Source of the DNA: Dryococelus australis
Taxonomy: Eukaryota; Arthropoda; Insecta; Phasmatodea; Phasmatidae
Assembly: GCA_029891345.1 (NCBI GenBank)
Contig: CM057009.1
Span: forward strand, 213,596,120-213,660,119
Direction: 5' to 3'
DNA: 64,000 nucleotides
This document shows, in pieces, positions 34,858 through 46,139 of the stretch; the stretch's first letter is position 1; each line of letters starts with the position of its first letter. A model generated the notes under the pieces. It saw only the letters and a list, made by a program, of their open reading frames with translations. It was not told where the DNA came from and did no database searches. A program made the position numbers and the translations under genes.

Positions 34858-35343
34858 ATGTTTCCTCGGCATTCTCGCATGTCTAGGTATTATCCTAAGA
34901 AGGTATACCGAAATATTTTGTCTTTTAGTAAGGGTGTCAATAAGGATGATAAGTCTTGGACTGTTAAGATTGTTGATTTAGAAGAGAGTTATATTTTGTT
35001 GTCGTTTTTGTACCGTTTTGGTCTTCAAGGAATAACCGCGAAAGCAGGTAGCGGTTTATTGGAAATGTGTTTCTTTAGGAAGTCGCATACTCAAAAGGAT
35101 CCTGCGCCTAAGGAAATTAGTGACATTGACCCTCGTGATATAATATGTTGGAAGACTTTTCCAGTTCATGAAGAGAAGGCCGATAATACTGTTGCTATTA
35201 GCGTATTTGGTAACGCTTCCATGTTTTCGCGTAAGAAACTTAAGTTTGAACTTGGTGATCAGATTTGGTTGTATCGCAAGCTGGTTGGTACGACTGGTGA
35301 CATGCATATTCATGGTCATGCTGAATTGTATTTTAATCCATAA
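34858..35343 (+). CDS. intact 161-codon ORF with immediate poly(A) signal; possible small capsid-like protein
   Basis: I start at the ATG at 34,858 rather than at an earlier in-frame one at 34,762, because composition changes there: downstream codons end mostly in T or G, unlike the surroundings, and an arginine/lysine-rich tail (MFPRHSRMSRYYPKKVYR) opens the protein. There is no internal stop. Predicted beta-strand alternation runs through the rest (KSWTVKIVDL, DNTVAISVF, KFELGDQIWLY) and the end reads HIHGHAELYFNP. A basic N-terminus plus an all-beta body is what small jelly-roll capsid proteins look like, but I recognise no specific family. The stop overlaps an AATAAA signal. This is the only clearly intact gene in an otherwise decayed element. 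Confidence 0.55.
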   Translation: MFPRHSRMSRYYPKKVYRNILSFSKGVNKDDKSWTVKIVDLEESYILLSFLYRFGLQGITAKAGSGLLEMCFFRKSHTQKDPAPKEISDIDPRDIICWKTFPVHEEKADNTVAISVFGNASMFSRKKLKFELGDQIWLYRKLVGTTGDMHIHGHAELYFNP

Positions 35344-35350
35344 TAAATCT
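35341..35350 (+). terminator. AATAAA polyadenylation signal overlapping the stop codon
   Basis: The stop TAA of the 161-codon ORF is followed at once by TAATAAATC, with a T-rich stretch after it, as in compact viral transcription units. Confidence 0.5.
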
Positions 35351-35790
35351 TTTTTGCCGTATTTATGTTTTGTTATTGCAACATCGCAATGGACACACCG
35401 TGCACGTCGGCCGGCCAGTCACGCCAATAGGGATGTGGCCTCGAGCGGAGGCAGGTCGTTGGTTTGATGCTGGTCGAATGTTGTTGCACCTAGTGTTGTC
35501 ACTGATATGCTAGTTGATTGGACTTTGGATGATGTAGTACACTGACGATAAGCCCTCGCAGCAGTTGTAATGGACGTTGTAGTAGAAACCTGTAGAATGC
35601 TACGCCCTTACAGCAGTTGATGTGGATGATTTTCTAGCTTTGATGACAGGCAGTTTATGTGATGTTAGATATAATACATGTTATACGGTGCTTCACTCGC
35701 TGGTGGTATTGTGGCTGGCAGTTGATTAGCTCGCTGGTCGTGATGCGACTGGTGGTTGATGGTGTAACTGGCAGACAGTTGTTGCAGGCA
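35351..35790. other. intergenic stretch between the 161-codon ORF and polB
   Basis: Contains a GC-richer patch at 35,395-35,465 and imperfect repeats of GCAGTTGxTGTGGAxGxTGTAGT at 35,530-35,650. The convergent genes on either side end here. Confidence 0.4.
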
Positions 35791-38700
35791 GTATGGGGTG
35801 GGGAAAAGTTTATTTCGCGATGCGGTAGTACCCCCAAGGTAAAGTCGACACGCCATTCGGCTCAATGAAACATTTGTCGTTCAAACATTACAAGGCCATC
35901 TTTGACATGTTTTTGGTGTAGACGTTGTGACCACGCGAACGGAACTGATATTGAGTCCCCAGTACCCTTGAATTACGGTCGAGGAATTCCTGACAATGCC
36001 TGTAAAGGAGTGTCTGCAACACGTTAGGCTTTACACTCTTTGCCTTACATATAAAATGTATATTCCCAACAATGTATACATAAAGTTTGGGTTGTAAACC
36101 TACGAAATGTATGACAATATGGCCGGTGCATTCGTCCTTCGTCACTCCAGTTATACATTTGTACTACACTTTGACTCCTTGCGGATTATCGAGTGCATAG
36201 TTGGGTGTGCCAAACCACACTTTCTAATCTGGGGGAATTTCTTTATAAACGCCATTAGTGGCTATTTCGTACAGCAGAGAATATTTATCACAGTAGAGCA
36301 GGTATAGGGCTGGTGGAGGAAACTTTCTACACATGTATACATAATGGAATTAATAAAATGTTAATTTTCACATGACGAGAATGGCAACACCGGTGTACAA
36401 AGGCTTGTTAAACATAACACAGCTTTTTGGTATCTCGATCAGGACAAGATTCTCATCGCTGTTTTGCAGTACCTTGAATGTCGGACACCCAATCAATTCT
36501 GCCACCTGTATATCATGTCAAACCGCGATACAACTCTGATGTGCTATTCTTGGCAGATATTTTGCAAAGATTTTTCTGTACATGGAATTGTTCATCAATT
36601 TAAAAAAAAAACGATTTTTCCAAGTAGTTCGCAGCCTGAAGATGTTTCTCGATATTAAATTTGATGTACAGAGCCATCCACGCAACGTGTTCTAAGCACA
36701 GAACATAATTAACAGCATCGAGTTTAGCTCCATACTTCAAAGAGTGCTTCATTTTTTCCCAGTGAGTAACATTATATTTCCGTGACACTAGTATCAAAAG
36801 TAATTTTTCATGCGAGCCATTCGGAGGTATTCCAGACACTGGGGCAAGCGGCAGCTCTGACAGTGCATCATGGCATTCATCTGGAAATTACAAATCCACT
36901 TCCGTGAAAAAACAAGTGTCCCCATTATTGACCATGTTCCCAAAATCCCATGACAAAAACACGTCTGACTCAACCCACGCAAAGTTGGCAATCGGAAGTT
37001 TGCATTTCGTGGTATAACTGTACAGCATTTTACATCGAAATAGCAAATATACTTCTCTGCCACAGTGGGGTCGTACTCTTCACCCATATAAATATTATTG
37101 GCTTCTGCGCACTTTTTTTAAACCTGGGTAATACCGCCCCTAACCCCCCATTCCACAAAAAGGTACATATCAGGAACAGTCAACAGCTCTAGTCTTGCAC
37201 CTGACTAAAAAAAAAGGTATCCCAGAAAGCGACGGAGCTGTGACGTACATGGTGGGGTCAAGACCATAATTTGCCAAACATACGGTCCTGAAATTATCAG
37301 AAATGTCTGGCATCAAACACGTGCCCACATGTAAGTAATGAATAGCATGTTGCAACAAGTTTATGCAGTTAAATGCATTCCATGGGGCTTGGACATGAGT
37401 GTAATCCTCATCGCTTATGCCTTCGCCTTTCATAACATAATGAAATGCATCTTTTGGTGGGAGTGACATGCTCATCAGACTATCTAGTGACTAACCAAAG
37501 TCATAAGGAAATACTCCCTTCCTTTGTGCCAATTGAAACTGGTTATTGTCTGGAAACAGTGAGGGGGTGATTCTCAACTGTGTAGGTGTCAATTTACCTG
37601 CCAAAGTCTACAGAGATGCGCTCATGAGCTGAAATGAGTCATTGAAGCACAATTGAAAATATTGAATTTTTCCTTTCAAGTCAATCCTATTGGCACCATG
37701 TTTGGTGCCAAATAATTTTCCAAGGTCATTCCAATCACCTTGATATTACCCGGATTATATATTTCCATGGTTCTGTCTAGTTGTGGTACGTGATGTTCAG
37801 CCAAAGGCTTTATGAGAAAGTGGGCATCATATTTCTGCATGTTATGAAACACAACCACAAGTTGTTTTTTCGGTAGTCTGAAATTCAAGTTGCATTTACT
37901 GTGTGTCAGGCCTCTGGTTTCGCCCGTCAGATGGCAATGGTAGACCATAGAATCTGTACCGAGCTCTTTCTTATAATTATGACACAATTTTTGAGCTGCC
38001 AACCTGGCTTTGTCAGCTGTGGTTTTTGGCTTGATCGGAACAGTCATGCTGTATTTTCCTGCAACCTACTTCGTCAATTCAACCAATTTATCCACAATTT
38101 GATACATAGAATCCTCACCCAAAAACTCAAAGTAGTTAGATAAATTCGGATTGAATGAACAGACCAGCAAAATGCTGCAAGCATTTGGAATATGTTCGTT
38201 TATGGTGGTTGTGTTACTTCTGTCATTATTGGGCAGGCAAGTTGACAAGGGTTTCAAATAACATTCCGTGTCACGATAAGCAACAAAACCTAATCTTTGC
38301 TGTTTCGCATAAACCCTAAATTCCAAGAACTTGTCATTACTAGTGGGGAAAGTATTTCGAACAGTCTTGCGTTGCTGACAGAGAATTTGTGTGTTCTGTG
38401 AGCTTCTCCTCACTTCTGAAACACTGGAGACAACAATAGCAAACAAATGTTTTGTGTCCATCCTTATTCAGTTGGCTGTTAAGCAGCCACCTCAGGTTTG
38501 TTATTGCATTTAAATGCAAATGTGTGGTATTAGCGCTGGTCCGAATGGCGAACACATTTACATGGTGGGCATGCCGTACAGGAGCTATACACATCGGTAC
38601 AATTATCGTTTCCTTATCGAAAGTTTCATAAATTATATTGCTATCTTTGTCTTCAACACAGTAGACATTGATAGAAATATTATTGGTCTCCTCGAACTTA

Positions 38701-39191
38701 CCGATGTCCTGCAGTACTACAGGTGTCGACAGACCTTCAGTATTCAAAACCTCACGAGGTTGTAGATACGGAGTAGTTCTGCTGACATTGATTGTGGCAG
38801 GAAATGAAGCCACTACAAAGACTTAATGGAATCACGTATCTTCTGAGCATTGTGCATTAATGCATACATGGTTATTGGCAATACATTTGGGCAGCTCAGT
38901 AGTGTGCATCGCACTGACGGCCTATAGCCTAAATTGCGACATATGAATGTCCATATGCAATATAAGCTGCATTATCGAGCCACTGCCCCTGGCACTGAAC
39001 TCCCCAAGTCTAGTAGTGAAGTAAGGGACTATATTATCATTATACAATTCGACAACATTCGACAACTGCAGGACAGGAAGAACTTTACTCTCAAAATAAA
39101 ATGTCTCCATAGCGCTTTCCTCCACGGAAATACTCTTAACAAATTTACCTGCTATGTTGATGCTAAGCTTAAAAGGCCGGGGTTTTGCCAT
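35790..39191 (-). pseudogene. polB-like: protein-primed family B DNA polymerase (Polinton/Maverick type), decayed
   Basis: Ten minus-strand frames over 3.4 kb follow the order of a DNA_pol_B_2 protein. Amino part: 39,191-38,922 and 38,813-38,340, with a Cys-x-x-Cys...His zinc-like patch (CYCCLQCFRSEEKLTEH). Exonuclease: Exo I-like VAYRDTEC near 38,270 and Exo II-like VFHNMQKYDAHFLIK near 37,840, the latter after an HCHLTGETRGLTHSKCN endonuclease-VII-like segment. Polymerase: TAPSLSGIPFF near 37,200, the motif A region YICYFDVKCC near 37,030, a motif B region near 36,600 (FFKLMNNS), and a motif C region at 36,278-36,295 read as YCDKYS where the family has YxDTDS. The end, 36,145-35,800, keeps the RSRGHNVYTKNMSK and LPWGYYR blocks. 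Motif A and C catalytic residues are altered and frameshifts are many, so it is inactive. Confidence 0.75.
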
Positions 39192-39282
39192 GATTAAATC
39201 CAGAAGGGGAGCCCTACACCGCGTAAAGAAACATTCAAACTGAGCATCACTATTTGACCTATCATTAGGGATTCACACGTCT

Positions 39283-39492
39283 ATGAGTCTAGCATCGAAC
39301 GCCGCATCCAAAAGGACATATTACAGCTCGGGCAACAATTCGTCATCGAGCAAGAACGAGTTGGAAGGCGAATTACTCTCTGACTCGTTTATATTGCTAG
39401 AAGTCCTTTGTGTATCTGAAAGAGAATTGCTTTATAAATCGGATAAATCCGAATCAGAACCATATTATGCCAGACACATATTGGTCGTCTAA
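39283..39492 (+). other. acidic Ser-rich open frame, unrecognised
   Basis: 69-residue plus frame rich in Ser and Glu (SSSSKNELEGELLSDSF). The opposite strand at 39,811-39,500 is also Ser/Asp-rich because of the repeats there. I prefer the minus-strand reading for the whole region and list this one only as an alternative. Confidence 0.2.
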
Positions 39493-39811
39493 CAAAATAT
39501 TGTGTCATCTATGCTTGGCGGAAGCAATCGTACTTTGATATTATGTGGCAGGAGAACATTCGGCCGTACGACCCAGAACCACTTTCTGTATCGGACATTT
39601 AAAGGTCCTCCAACAAAGTATCAAGGTGCTGATGTTTAGGGGAAGCCATCGTGCTTAAACAGTTCGTGACAGGAGAACTTTCTGCGTCTGATGCAGAACT
39701 ATTGTCAGCGTCGGACACATAAAGTTCCTCTAGCAAACTGTCAAGGCACCGAATCTTAGAATGCGAAGGAGATGACATCACGCCCAAACAATCTCTCCCT
39801 CTCATACTCAC
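39490..39811 (-). pseudogene. acidic repeat ORF upstream of polB
   Basis: The minus frame contains two related units of about 40 residues: LDSLLEELYVSDADNSSASD and LDTLLEDL-stop-MSDTESGSG, with MASPKHQH-type phrases between. A stop separates them. Such acidic Ser-rich repeats look like phosphorylated, disordered protein. It has the same orientation as polB and lies upstream of it, so it could be a gene of the same element. Confidence 0.35.
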
Positions 39812-39814
39812 TTA

Positions 39815-40950
39815 CTCGGAACTGCTATAGGAACTGCGATTTGAAACAAAAGAGAAATCAAACTCTTATAGATGTTTACAATGTTAAATTTTACTTGGAA
39901 GGAAAATTGATAAGCCATACAAAAAGAATGTTAATAAAACCTTTAAGAAATAGTGAGTCTTTGAATGTGTTATAAAAATATTTGAAACTGACACAAACAA
40001 TTTTTAAAAAATTTGATAAATACTTTATGACATTCCTCTTTACAAAAATGAATAAAACTTATTAACATTTCCTAGCTCATTAAGAAACATTGTCTCAAAG
40101 AACACATTTTTAAACTCCCAATGAAAATAATTCAATATATAAATTATCGCTAAACGTATGTTAAGAAATCGATTTAAAATAAATAAGTTACGCAGAAAAT
40201 ACATCTATTTCCCAAAAGGTATAATCATCGAAAAAAAAACAAGGTAAATAAAGTTGTAAACAAATAATCAAAAATGGCATTACGAATTGATTAAAAGACA
40301 TTAAAAATTAATTTTCTAAAATAAATAATTATATTATTATTGTTACAAAAAAATTAAATATCGTAAAGTTCATTAAAGTGAGTCACAATCAGTTTGCGGT
40401 TTATTTATGAAAAATAAAAAAAAAATGTTAAAAAATTTCTTACAAAAGTTAAAATCGTATTCCATATGATATTAAAACACTCATGTAATTATAATAACAT
40501 TCTACCATGATTATTATTTAAAAAGTTTTGATTACATAGCGTAATTACCGGTAAATTCACACTAAGACATTGTATCGCGATCAATGAGTTGTAATCATTA
40601 TAAGTCACATGGAAAAGCAAAACTTGATATCAATCCTACAGTTTATTAAAAGGGAATATTTTAAGATGCAAAATGTATTAATACATACATAATTTTAAAT
40701 GAAATCACAAATATCGCTAACACATATTAAATTATAAATCCCTACACAAAACCTAATAAACTCGCAATAAAGAAAATACCGTTAAGTTATTAACACCACA
40801 ACACAATGAATTACGAAATTTATTAAAAGGTAATACTTACTGTTTGATGAAAAATTGCGACACAAAACATTCCTGAAAATTTTTTTTTAAAGTTAGTAAA
40901 GAATTTTTTTTATTAAAAAGCGTTTTATTAGTAAAGTTGATTTACTTACA
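39815..40950. other. gene-free AT-rich stretch inside the 20-kb element
   Basis: Strongly AT-rich with A runs; nothing coding or repeated recognised. Confidence 0.5.
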
Positions 40951-40956
40951 TTAAGC

Positions 40957-41640
40957 CTAGTCGCGGTAGTGCCGGTAATTCAACGGTACTGTCTTCCGGC
41001 AGCCTAACGATTGAAATTCCGGTAGGACGTTAAATTCAATCGGTAAAGTTAACCTCACGAGAGGATGGTAATAATGAGTAGTGCGATCACTGATGATCAC
41101 TGATGCGCAGAACATGGCTCGCGTCTGCACACCATGGCAGATAGGTGCTGACTGACGCGGGATGGCTTGGAGTGGGACCATATGTATCACATCGCACCCC
41201 CCCCCCCCCACGCATAACACCACACCAAAATAAGATACATCGGAAAGTCTGATTCAATATAGTTTAAATGTGTTGTTCATAGTGACATCCCGAATCGGAA
41301 GTGACATTTTTACATATTAATTGCAGCATTAAGTTTCGGGTTAATTCTCAAACGAATGCGTTTGTAATGCCTCAATGAACGAGCATTATGGAAATGTGGA
41401 GGTTGGATGAACCGAGACGGGGGAGGGGTTTGGGTGTGGTTGTCGATGACTCGGAAAGTCGATGGGAAACATGCCACCTGCAGGTCGCTGATAACACAGC
41501 AAATTGATGTGGGTGTAGTCGCCCTCTGAGGGGAGGCGTTCAAACACAGCTTTGCCTGTAATGTTTGCCCAGAGATACGTTAGCATCGAGTAGATGGGGC
41601 TGGATTGAAAATTGGCATAGGATATTTGAGGTTTCGACAT
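40957..41640 (-). pseudogene. unrecognised minus-strand ORFs, probably one broken gene
   Basis: Frames 41,640-41,386 and 41,543-41,310 overlap in two registers and 41,223-40,957 follows. The first opens MSKPQISYANFQSSPIYSML and has a GDYTHINLL segment; the base composition is much richer in G/C than the AT-rich DNA on both sides (39.8-40.95 kb and 41.7-43.4 kb), which is the main support for coding. A C run at 41,197-41,209 interrupts the last frame. Family not recognised. Confidence 0.35.
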
Positions 41641-41644
41641 TAGT

Positions 41645-43430
41645 GAGGGTGAAAGCTCATAGCCTAGGGCTGGCTACAGGCCTCTAGCTTGAATCTCTTG
41701 CCTTGGTTCAAACATTGCAGTGATAATATCATATGAAACATTATTGCGTGTCGTTTAAGATTGAATTATACCCATGCTACATTACACTTAAATCATATCA
41801 ATTTAATTACACATTACATTCACGTGTTTTAATCTAATGTTGGTAAATTGTTCCATTAATTGCATTTCATTTCATGGAATGAATCAATTTGAACTAATCA
41901 ATGCTTGACATACATACTGAATATTACGTAATCGTTCAGGACTAAGGGCGAAACAATGGTTGTAAAATGGTTTTTTGGTATATAGAATATAGCTAACTTA
42001 TTTGCAAAACACAGGCATTGTGTGTTAAATTTGTAACTAAGGTCAACAACTTACAGTAGCATTGTTTTACATGGAACCTTCTGTGTTATAAACAATGTAC
42101 ATAAAGTGCCGGTTAAGCAGGGTGTGGTCATTGCATGTAGATCTATCCAGCTATAGTTTTGAGATTATTACATTCACTTCATTGTCAAAATTAAGGACCG
42201 AGCAGTTAGCGTGCTTGCCTCCCATTCCGGGTTCGATCTCCGGCAGGGTCGCCCACTGGATGTTCTCAGAGATCTTCCGTTTTCCTTGTCTTTTAATTTC
42301 GGTGCTGCTCTGTACTCATGTTCATCGGCTCACAAATCTCTCCACTCAGTAAATAACCTATCTTTTAGTTGGTATTGATATTTAGGTATTGATACGATAC
42401 TAGTAAGTTAGTACTGCATCATGTAGGTTCTAATCACTACTTTCTCATAAGATATTAAACTGAATGTCCCAAGCATTATTCTATCAATAACACAATGTTA
42501 GAGAGAAGCTATTAGTACCATATTTTGTTTACATCAGAACTACAAGGAGTGAGTGAGCTACAAAGTTTTCTGAAATGTATTATTGTATACATAATTTCAT
42601 CATCATACATTGGACTATTCTCGTCGGGAATTCCACTTTTAGTTTCAATTGGTTTTGAATGAATACGTACTTTTAAAATTAAATCTGTAATTTAATAGAA
42701 ACCATTAATTTCAGAACGTACATTTAGATAAAAATATTACCAAGTTTGTATTTCGTGTCGTATTTATATTTATTAAACCATTTCACTTGTCACATGCCTG
42801 TTGTTTAAATCATTCCATCACACCTCTCATGACTTTTGGATTTCAACACAGTTTTTAGTTTTTAAATAAATATAGTATTGAGTTCCTCTTTTAATTTCAG
42901 TCTGATTTTGATGAACTCAAGTAATACTTTCCACTTTTTTAATTGCAGTTTCACACTGTTAAAAGGATCTGGTAAAACAAGGAAACAAAAATAAATTCTT
43001 TTTCAAACATATTTATTATGAATGAGATGTATACATACTGTCACAAAATACACATCATACATTGGGAACATACATTACACTTGACAAAAAGTATAGAGTG
43101 AATAAAATATCACATAACAATCATTGTGATATTAATAAGTACATTAATATAACATTTTGAGTGTGTTTGACCCACACAAGTCACTTGACAAAATGTACTG
43201 TCTAAATCACAAGTTAAAAGTTACACAAAATATTCTCAGCATTACTTGCAAATTACATTACACTTTGATTTCAGACAAGTAGATATTTTAAAGAAGTATA
43301 GGATGTATCACAAAATACATTACACTTGAACAAAATTATGAGATGTCACAAAACCACATAACAAATTGAGAGTATAGGACCTTCAACAAATCAGTAAACA
43401 TTACAAGCTGTTGGCTAACTCGCTTAACAT
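41645..43430. other. gene-free stretch holding a SINE
   Basis: Apart from the tRNA-derived SINE at 42,193-42,355 I see only AT-rich DNA. From 43,050 to 43,380 the phrase CACAAAATACAT...ACATTACACTTG recurs three to four times. Confidence 0.45.
42193..42355 (+). mobile_element. tRNA-derived SINE
   Basis: An A-box-like TTAGCGTGCTTGC is followed about 30 bases later by a B box, GGGTTCGATCTCC (42,229-42,241), the RNA polymerase III internal promoter. A non-tRNA tail with TTCCGTTTTCCTTG and GCTGCTCTGTACTC follows, similar in layout to the copy at 50.7 kb. It interrupts the 20-kb element and is therefore younger than it. Confidence 0.6.
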
Positions 43431-43431
43431 T

Positions 43432-43689
43432 TCATATATTTTCATAGAATTGGATCTGTATCCTGTTCTTGAAGACTAGATTCAAGGAGGGGACTTTTTT
43501 ACATCCTGGCTTATTTCGTTCAGGATCTGTTTGAATGCAGACATCTTTACATTCAGGTGAATGTAGAACAACACCTTCAACTAGGTCTGGGAATGTCTCT
43601 AAATGATGTGAAGGAATATCATCCACACTCTCAGGTAAGGAAGTAGTTGCTGTCATATAGAATACAAACACTTTGTCAAGTCGGAACAC
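43432..43689 (-). other. 85-residue open frame, unrecognised
   Basis: Minus frame with a hydrophilic, coding-like composition (a VEGVVLHSPECKDVCIQTDP segment). It lies downstream of the tandem modules on the same strand and may be a gene of the 20-kb element. Confidence 0.25.
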
Positions 43690-44109
43690 TGAATCAGCTC
43701 ATGGCTCTTTTTGTCCTCCATTGGAAAAATGTACCACCTGGAAGTGAAATATGCCATCACGACTCTCGGCGTACTCTCTCAATAGCTCTTTAGATCAAAA
43801 TGAGCAGGAGATGTTCGACTTCCCTGCCTTAATGCTGACATAATGATTCCCGGGGTGGAAGAATGACATGTTTGCTGTGTGCGATCTACTACTCAACTAA
43901 GACCATTTCCTAAGCAACAACACACACTATATAATACTAATTTTACATTTGGAAACCCCCTCTAAAATTTTGGGCTGAGCAATGACTGTGGGTTAAACTT
44001 TAATTTACCTAATTTAACCGATCGATGTACTTAAGATTTTGACGAGAGACAACCAGTAACTAATAAGTAACCAAACTCATTGTTGTCATACGCAAGTGTA
44101 TGTATGCCT

Positions 44110-44484
44110 TTTTTTACATTCTTCGAAATACCGAAATGGCATAGTATGATCTGTGTTGTAAATAAAATGTTTTAGACTCTCACTTTCACTACAATACGCT
44201 GTAACAATACGTTCGCCCTCAGTTTTAAAGTAGTGTTTTTTTTCTGACATGTATGGTCTACACTTACAAACAGAACACTTTGAACTGTCGCATTTAGTTC
44301 AACTGTATTCGAATATACATGGTGTGTTATGTTTTACCATGTACCCATGCCAATATGGACATTTAAAATAAACATCTGATTCACAAATTTCCTTATACAT
44401 GAGATGGGAACATGGTATGTCGTGCCTTGCAGAATTCAAACCATGTTCAATAAATGAGTACTTGGCATTCGGCTGGAACATCAT
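44110..44484 (-). pseudogene. tandem cysteine module, copy 1
   Basis: The minus strand reads HDIPCSHLMYKEICES then VYFKCPYW and, past a stop and a C-rich turn, YCSESESLKHFIYNTDH and FEECKK. Aligned by eye, the I-P-C, F-K-C and C-x-x-x-E...H-x-I steps coincide with those of the copies upstream. The stop at about 44,300 breaks it. Confidence 0.45.
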
Positions 44485-44860
44485 TCTGAATTAGCAACAT
44501 CACGCACATAAATGTTGCACATAGATGGATATGCTAAACTCCCTTGTCCAAAAATTACTTTGTGAATGCCCCCATCGCAGACATCTTTCCAGTGGATGTT
44601 GGTTCCACACTGAGGTCTGGTGAGTTGATAGACGAATATTCCATTTCCTCGTTCTTCTTCTATCTCTTTGCTAAGGCTAGATATAATTAGGTCTTCTAGT
44701 GTACATGGCAGTGCATTGTCGGGACAGAGATACCTCACAGCACAGTCATTCCATGCTAGGCTTTCACCGAATGCTGAGAGTAAAATCGAAGGTGTAGCAC
44801 CAGTGATCAATATTGTTGCTAACTTTAACTTGTTACATCGTAAGGTTTAAAGAAAACTAT
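44481..44860 (-). pseudogene. tandem cysteine module, copy 2
   Basis: Frame 44,810-44,481 reads LCPDNALPCTLEDL, then IHWKDVCDGGIHKVI and AYPSMCNIYVRD. The same steps, L-x-P-D-x-x-L-P-C, W-x-x-x-C-D...H-x-[VI]-I and P...M-C, occur in copy 3. It ends 3 bases inside copy 1's frame. Function unknown. Confidence 0.5.
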
Positions 44861-44992
44861 TCTATATCCTACTTGCAGGACCTTGTAAGCATCCATAGGC
44901 TTGAACACACACTACTACTGACACTCTATTATCTTACATCTTCATTTATATAGGCTGACCACCATCTTGAATTATGTTAACAGACTGTTGCT

Positions 44993-45479
44993 TTAAAAAA
45001 CTTTACATTCACACATACCAAAGGGAGGGAATAAATGCTGTTTGTCGATGTGAATAACATGTTCCTTGCTGTCACATTTTTCACTCCACACTACAGTAAT
45101 AGAGCAACAGTTCTTTTCCGTTATGTATTTGATTTGCTTATATGAAATATATTTCGTGATCTGTTTAACTTGAACTTCACATGAAAGTTCATTCACACTG
45201 CATGGCAACTCACTATCAGGGTGTAAATTATACAAAGCCACAGTGGTTACCACAATAAATGTCCAGTATTTTGAATGTAAAATTCGGACTAAATAAGGAG
45301 AAATGCCAATTCTCTTCCCTATTACACATTTGAATATGTAATGGAGTTTTGTCCTCTTCTCGAAACCAAACTCTCCTGTATCCCAGGAAAACACTTGCAT
45401 ACTTGAGTAATGGATAGAATCTCTCCAGTGTAACTGACGATCGATCTTCTGTCCCTTCCTTTACATAGATATTAATCAC
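44993..45479 (-). pseudogene. tandem cysteine module, copy 3
   Basis: The most complete copy. Frame 45,479-45,228 gives INIYVKEG and GYRRVWFREE, followed by HIQMCNREENWHFS. Frame 45,400-44,993 gives LHPDSELPCSVNEL, ITKYISYKQIKY, VVWSEKCDSKEHVIHI and GMCECKVF. A frameshift around 45,250-45,390 joins the two halves. I do not recognise the family; there are four to six cysteines per unit and no signal peptide. Confidence 0.55.
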
Positions 45480-45539
45480 TTGGGTTCGACCACCATCTTG
45501 AATTACTAATTATGCACAGGCATCTTGGTTAAGTCAAAT

Positions 45540-46003
45540 TTGCTGGTGCATGTGTTGCTTAGCCATACCTTGCAATTCCACATTCCACAGCGAGACACTA
45601 GGCTTCGGTTATGTTCTTGGATTTGAGTGATGTGCTCCTTGTTATTGCAGGTTTATATCCACATTGTAGGACTCTCTTAGAATTCCCTCTTTAATTTGTA
45701 CTTTATTTTTTTATACCCTGGATATTTAGTTATTTCTTCACATCGAACACAAAATCGTAATTCATTTGGAGAACATGACAGCTCACTATTAGGTCACATA
45801 TTAAACACCGGACAGTCATCTTCATCGCACATGTCCTGTTCTTTATCGTATGTATATTCTGCACTAGTTTGTGAAAAGTTCCAGTGTTCTTGATCATTCC
45901 AGAGTTGGATTTTCCATGGTCTATTGACATTAGCCTGAAACCATACTTTCCTGTGCCCACAAATTACAGTCTCGTACGTCCCTGCTGGATTTAACCTCTT
46001 CAT
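45540..46003 (-). pseudogene. tandem cysteine module, copy 4
   Basis: Frame 46,003-45,794 reads GHRKVWFQANVNRPWKIQLW then EHWNFS, and after an in-frame stop continues PNSELSCSPNELRFCVRCEE and ITKYPGYKKIKY. Past another stop KEHITQI and GMWNCKVW follow. It lines up with copy 3 block by block (about 40-50% identity in the best blocks by eye). Two stops make it a pseudogene. Confidence 0.55.
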
Positions 46004-46139
46004 TGAAATTGCTTAGGTAAACTGATGTGGGTGCACAAAGTGCTCCTGTATTAATACCTCTGATCCTCTCTCACTATCGGTAGTAACAAACTATTCTTAT
46101 TTTTAGACTTGTAAATTTAATACAGTCAAACATACCATG

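Noticed and set aside
42193..42355. Functional tRNA gene
   Set aside because: A and B boxes are present but no cloverleaf with an acceptor stem forms; the downstream tail marks a SINE.
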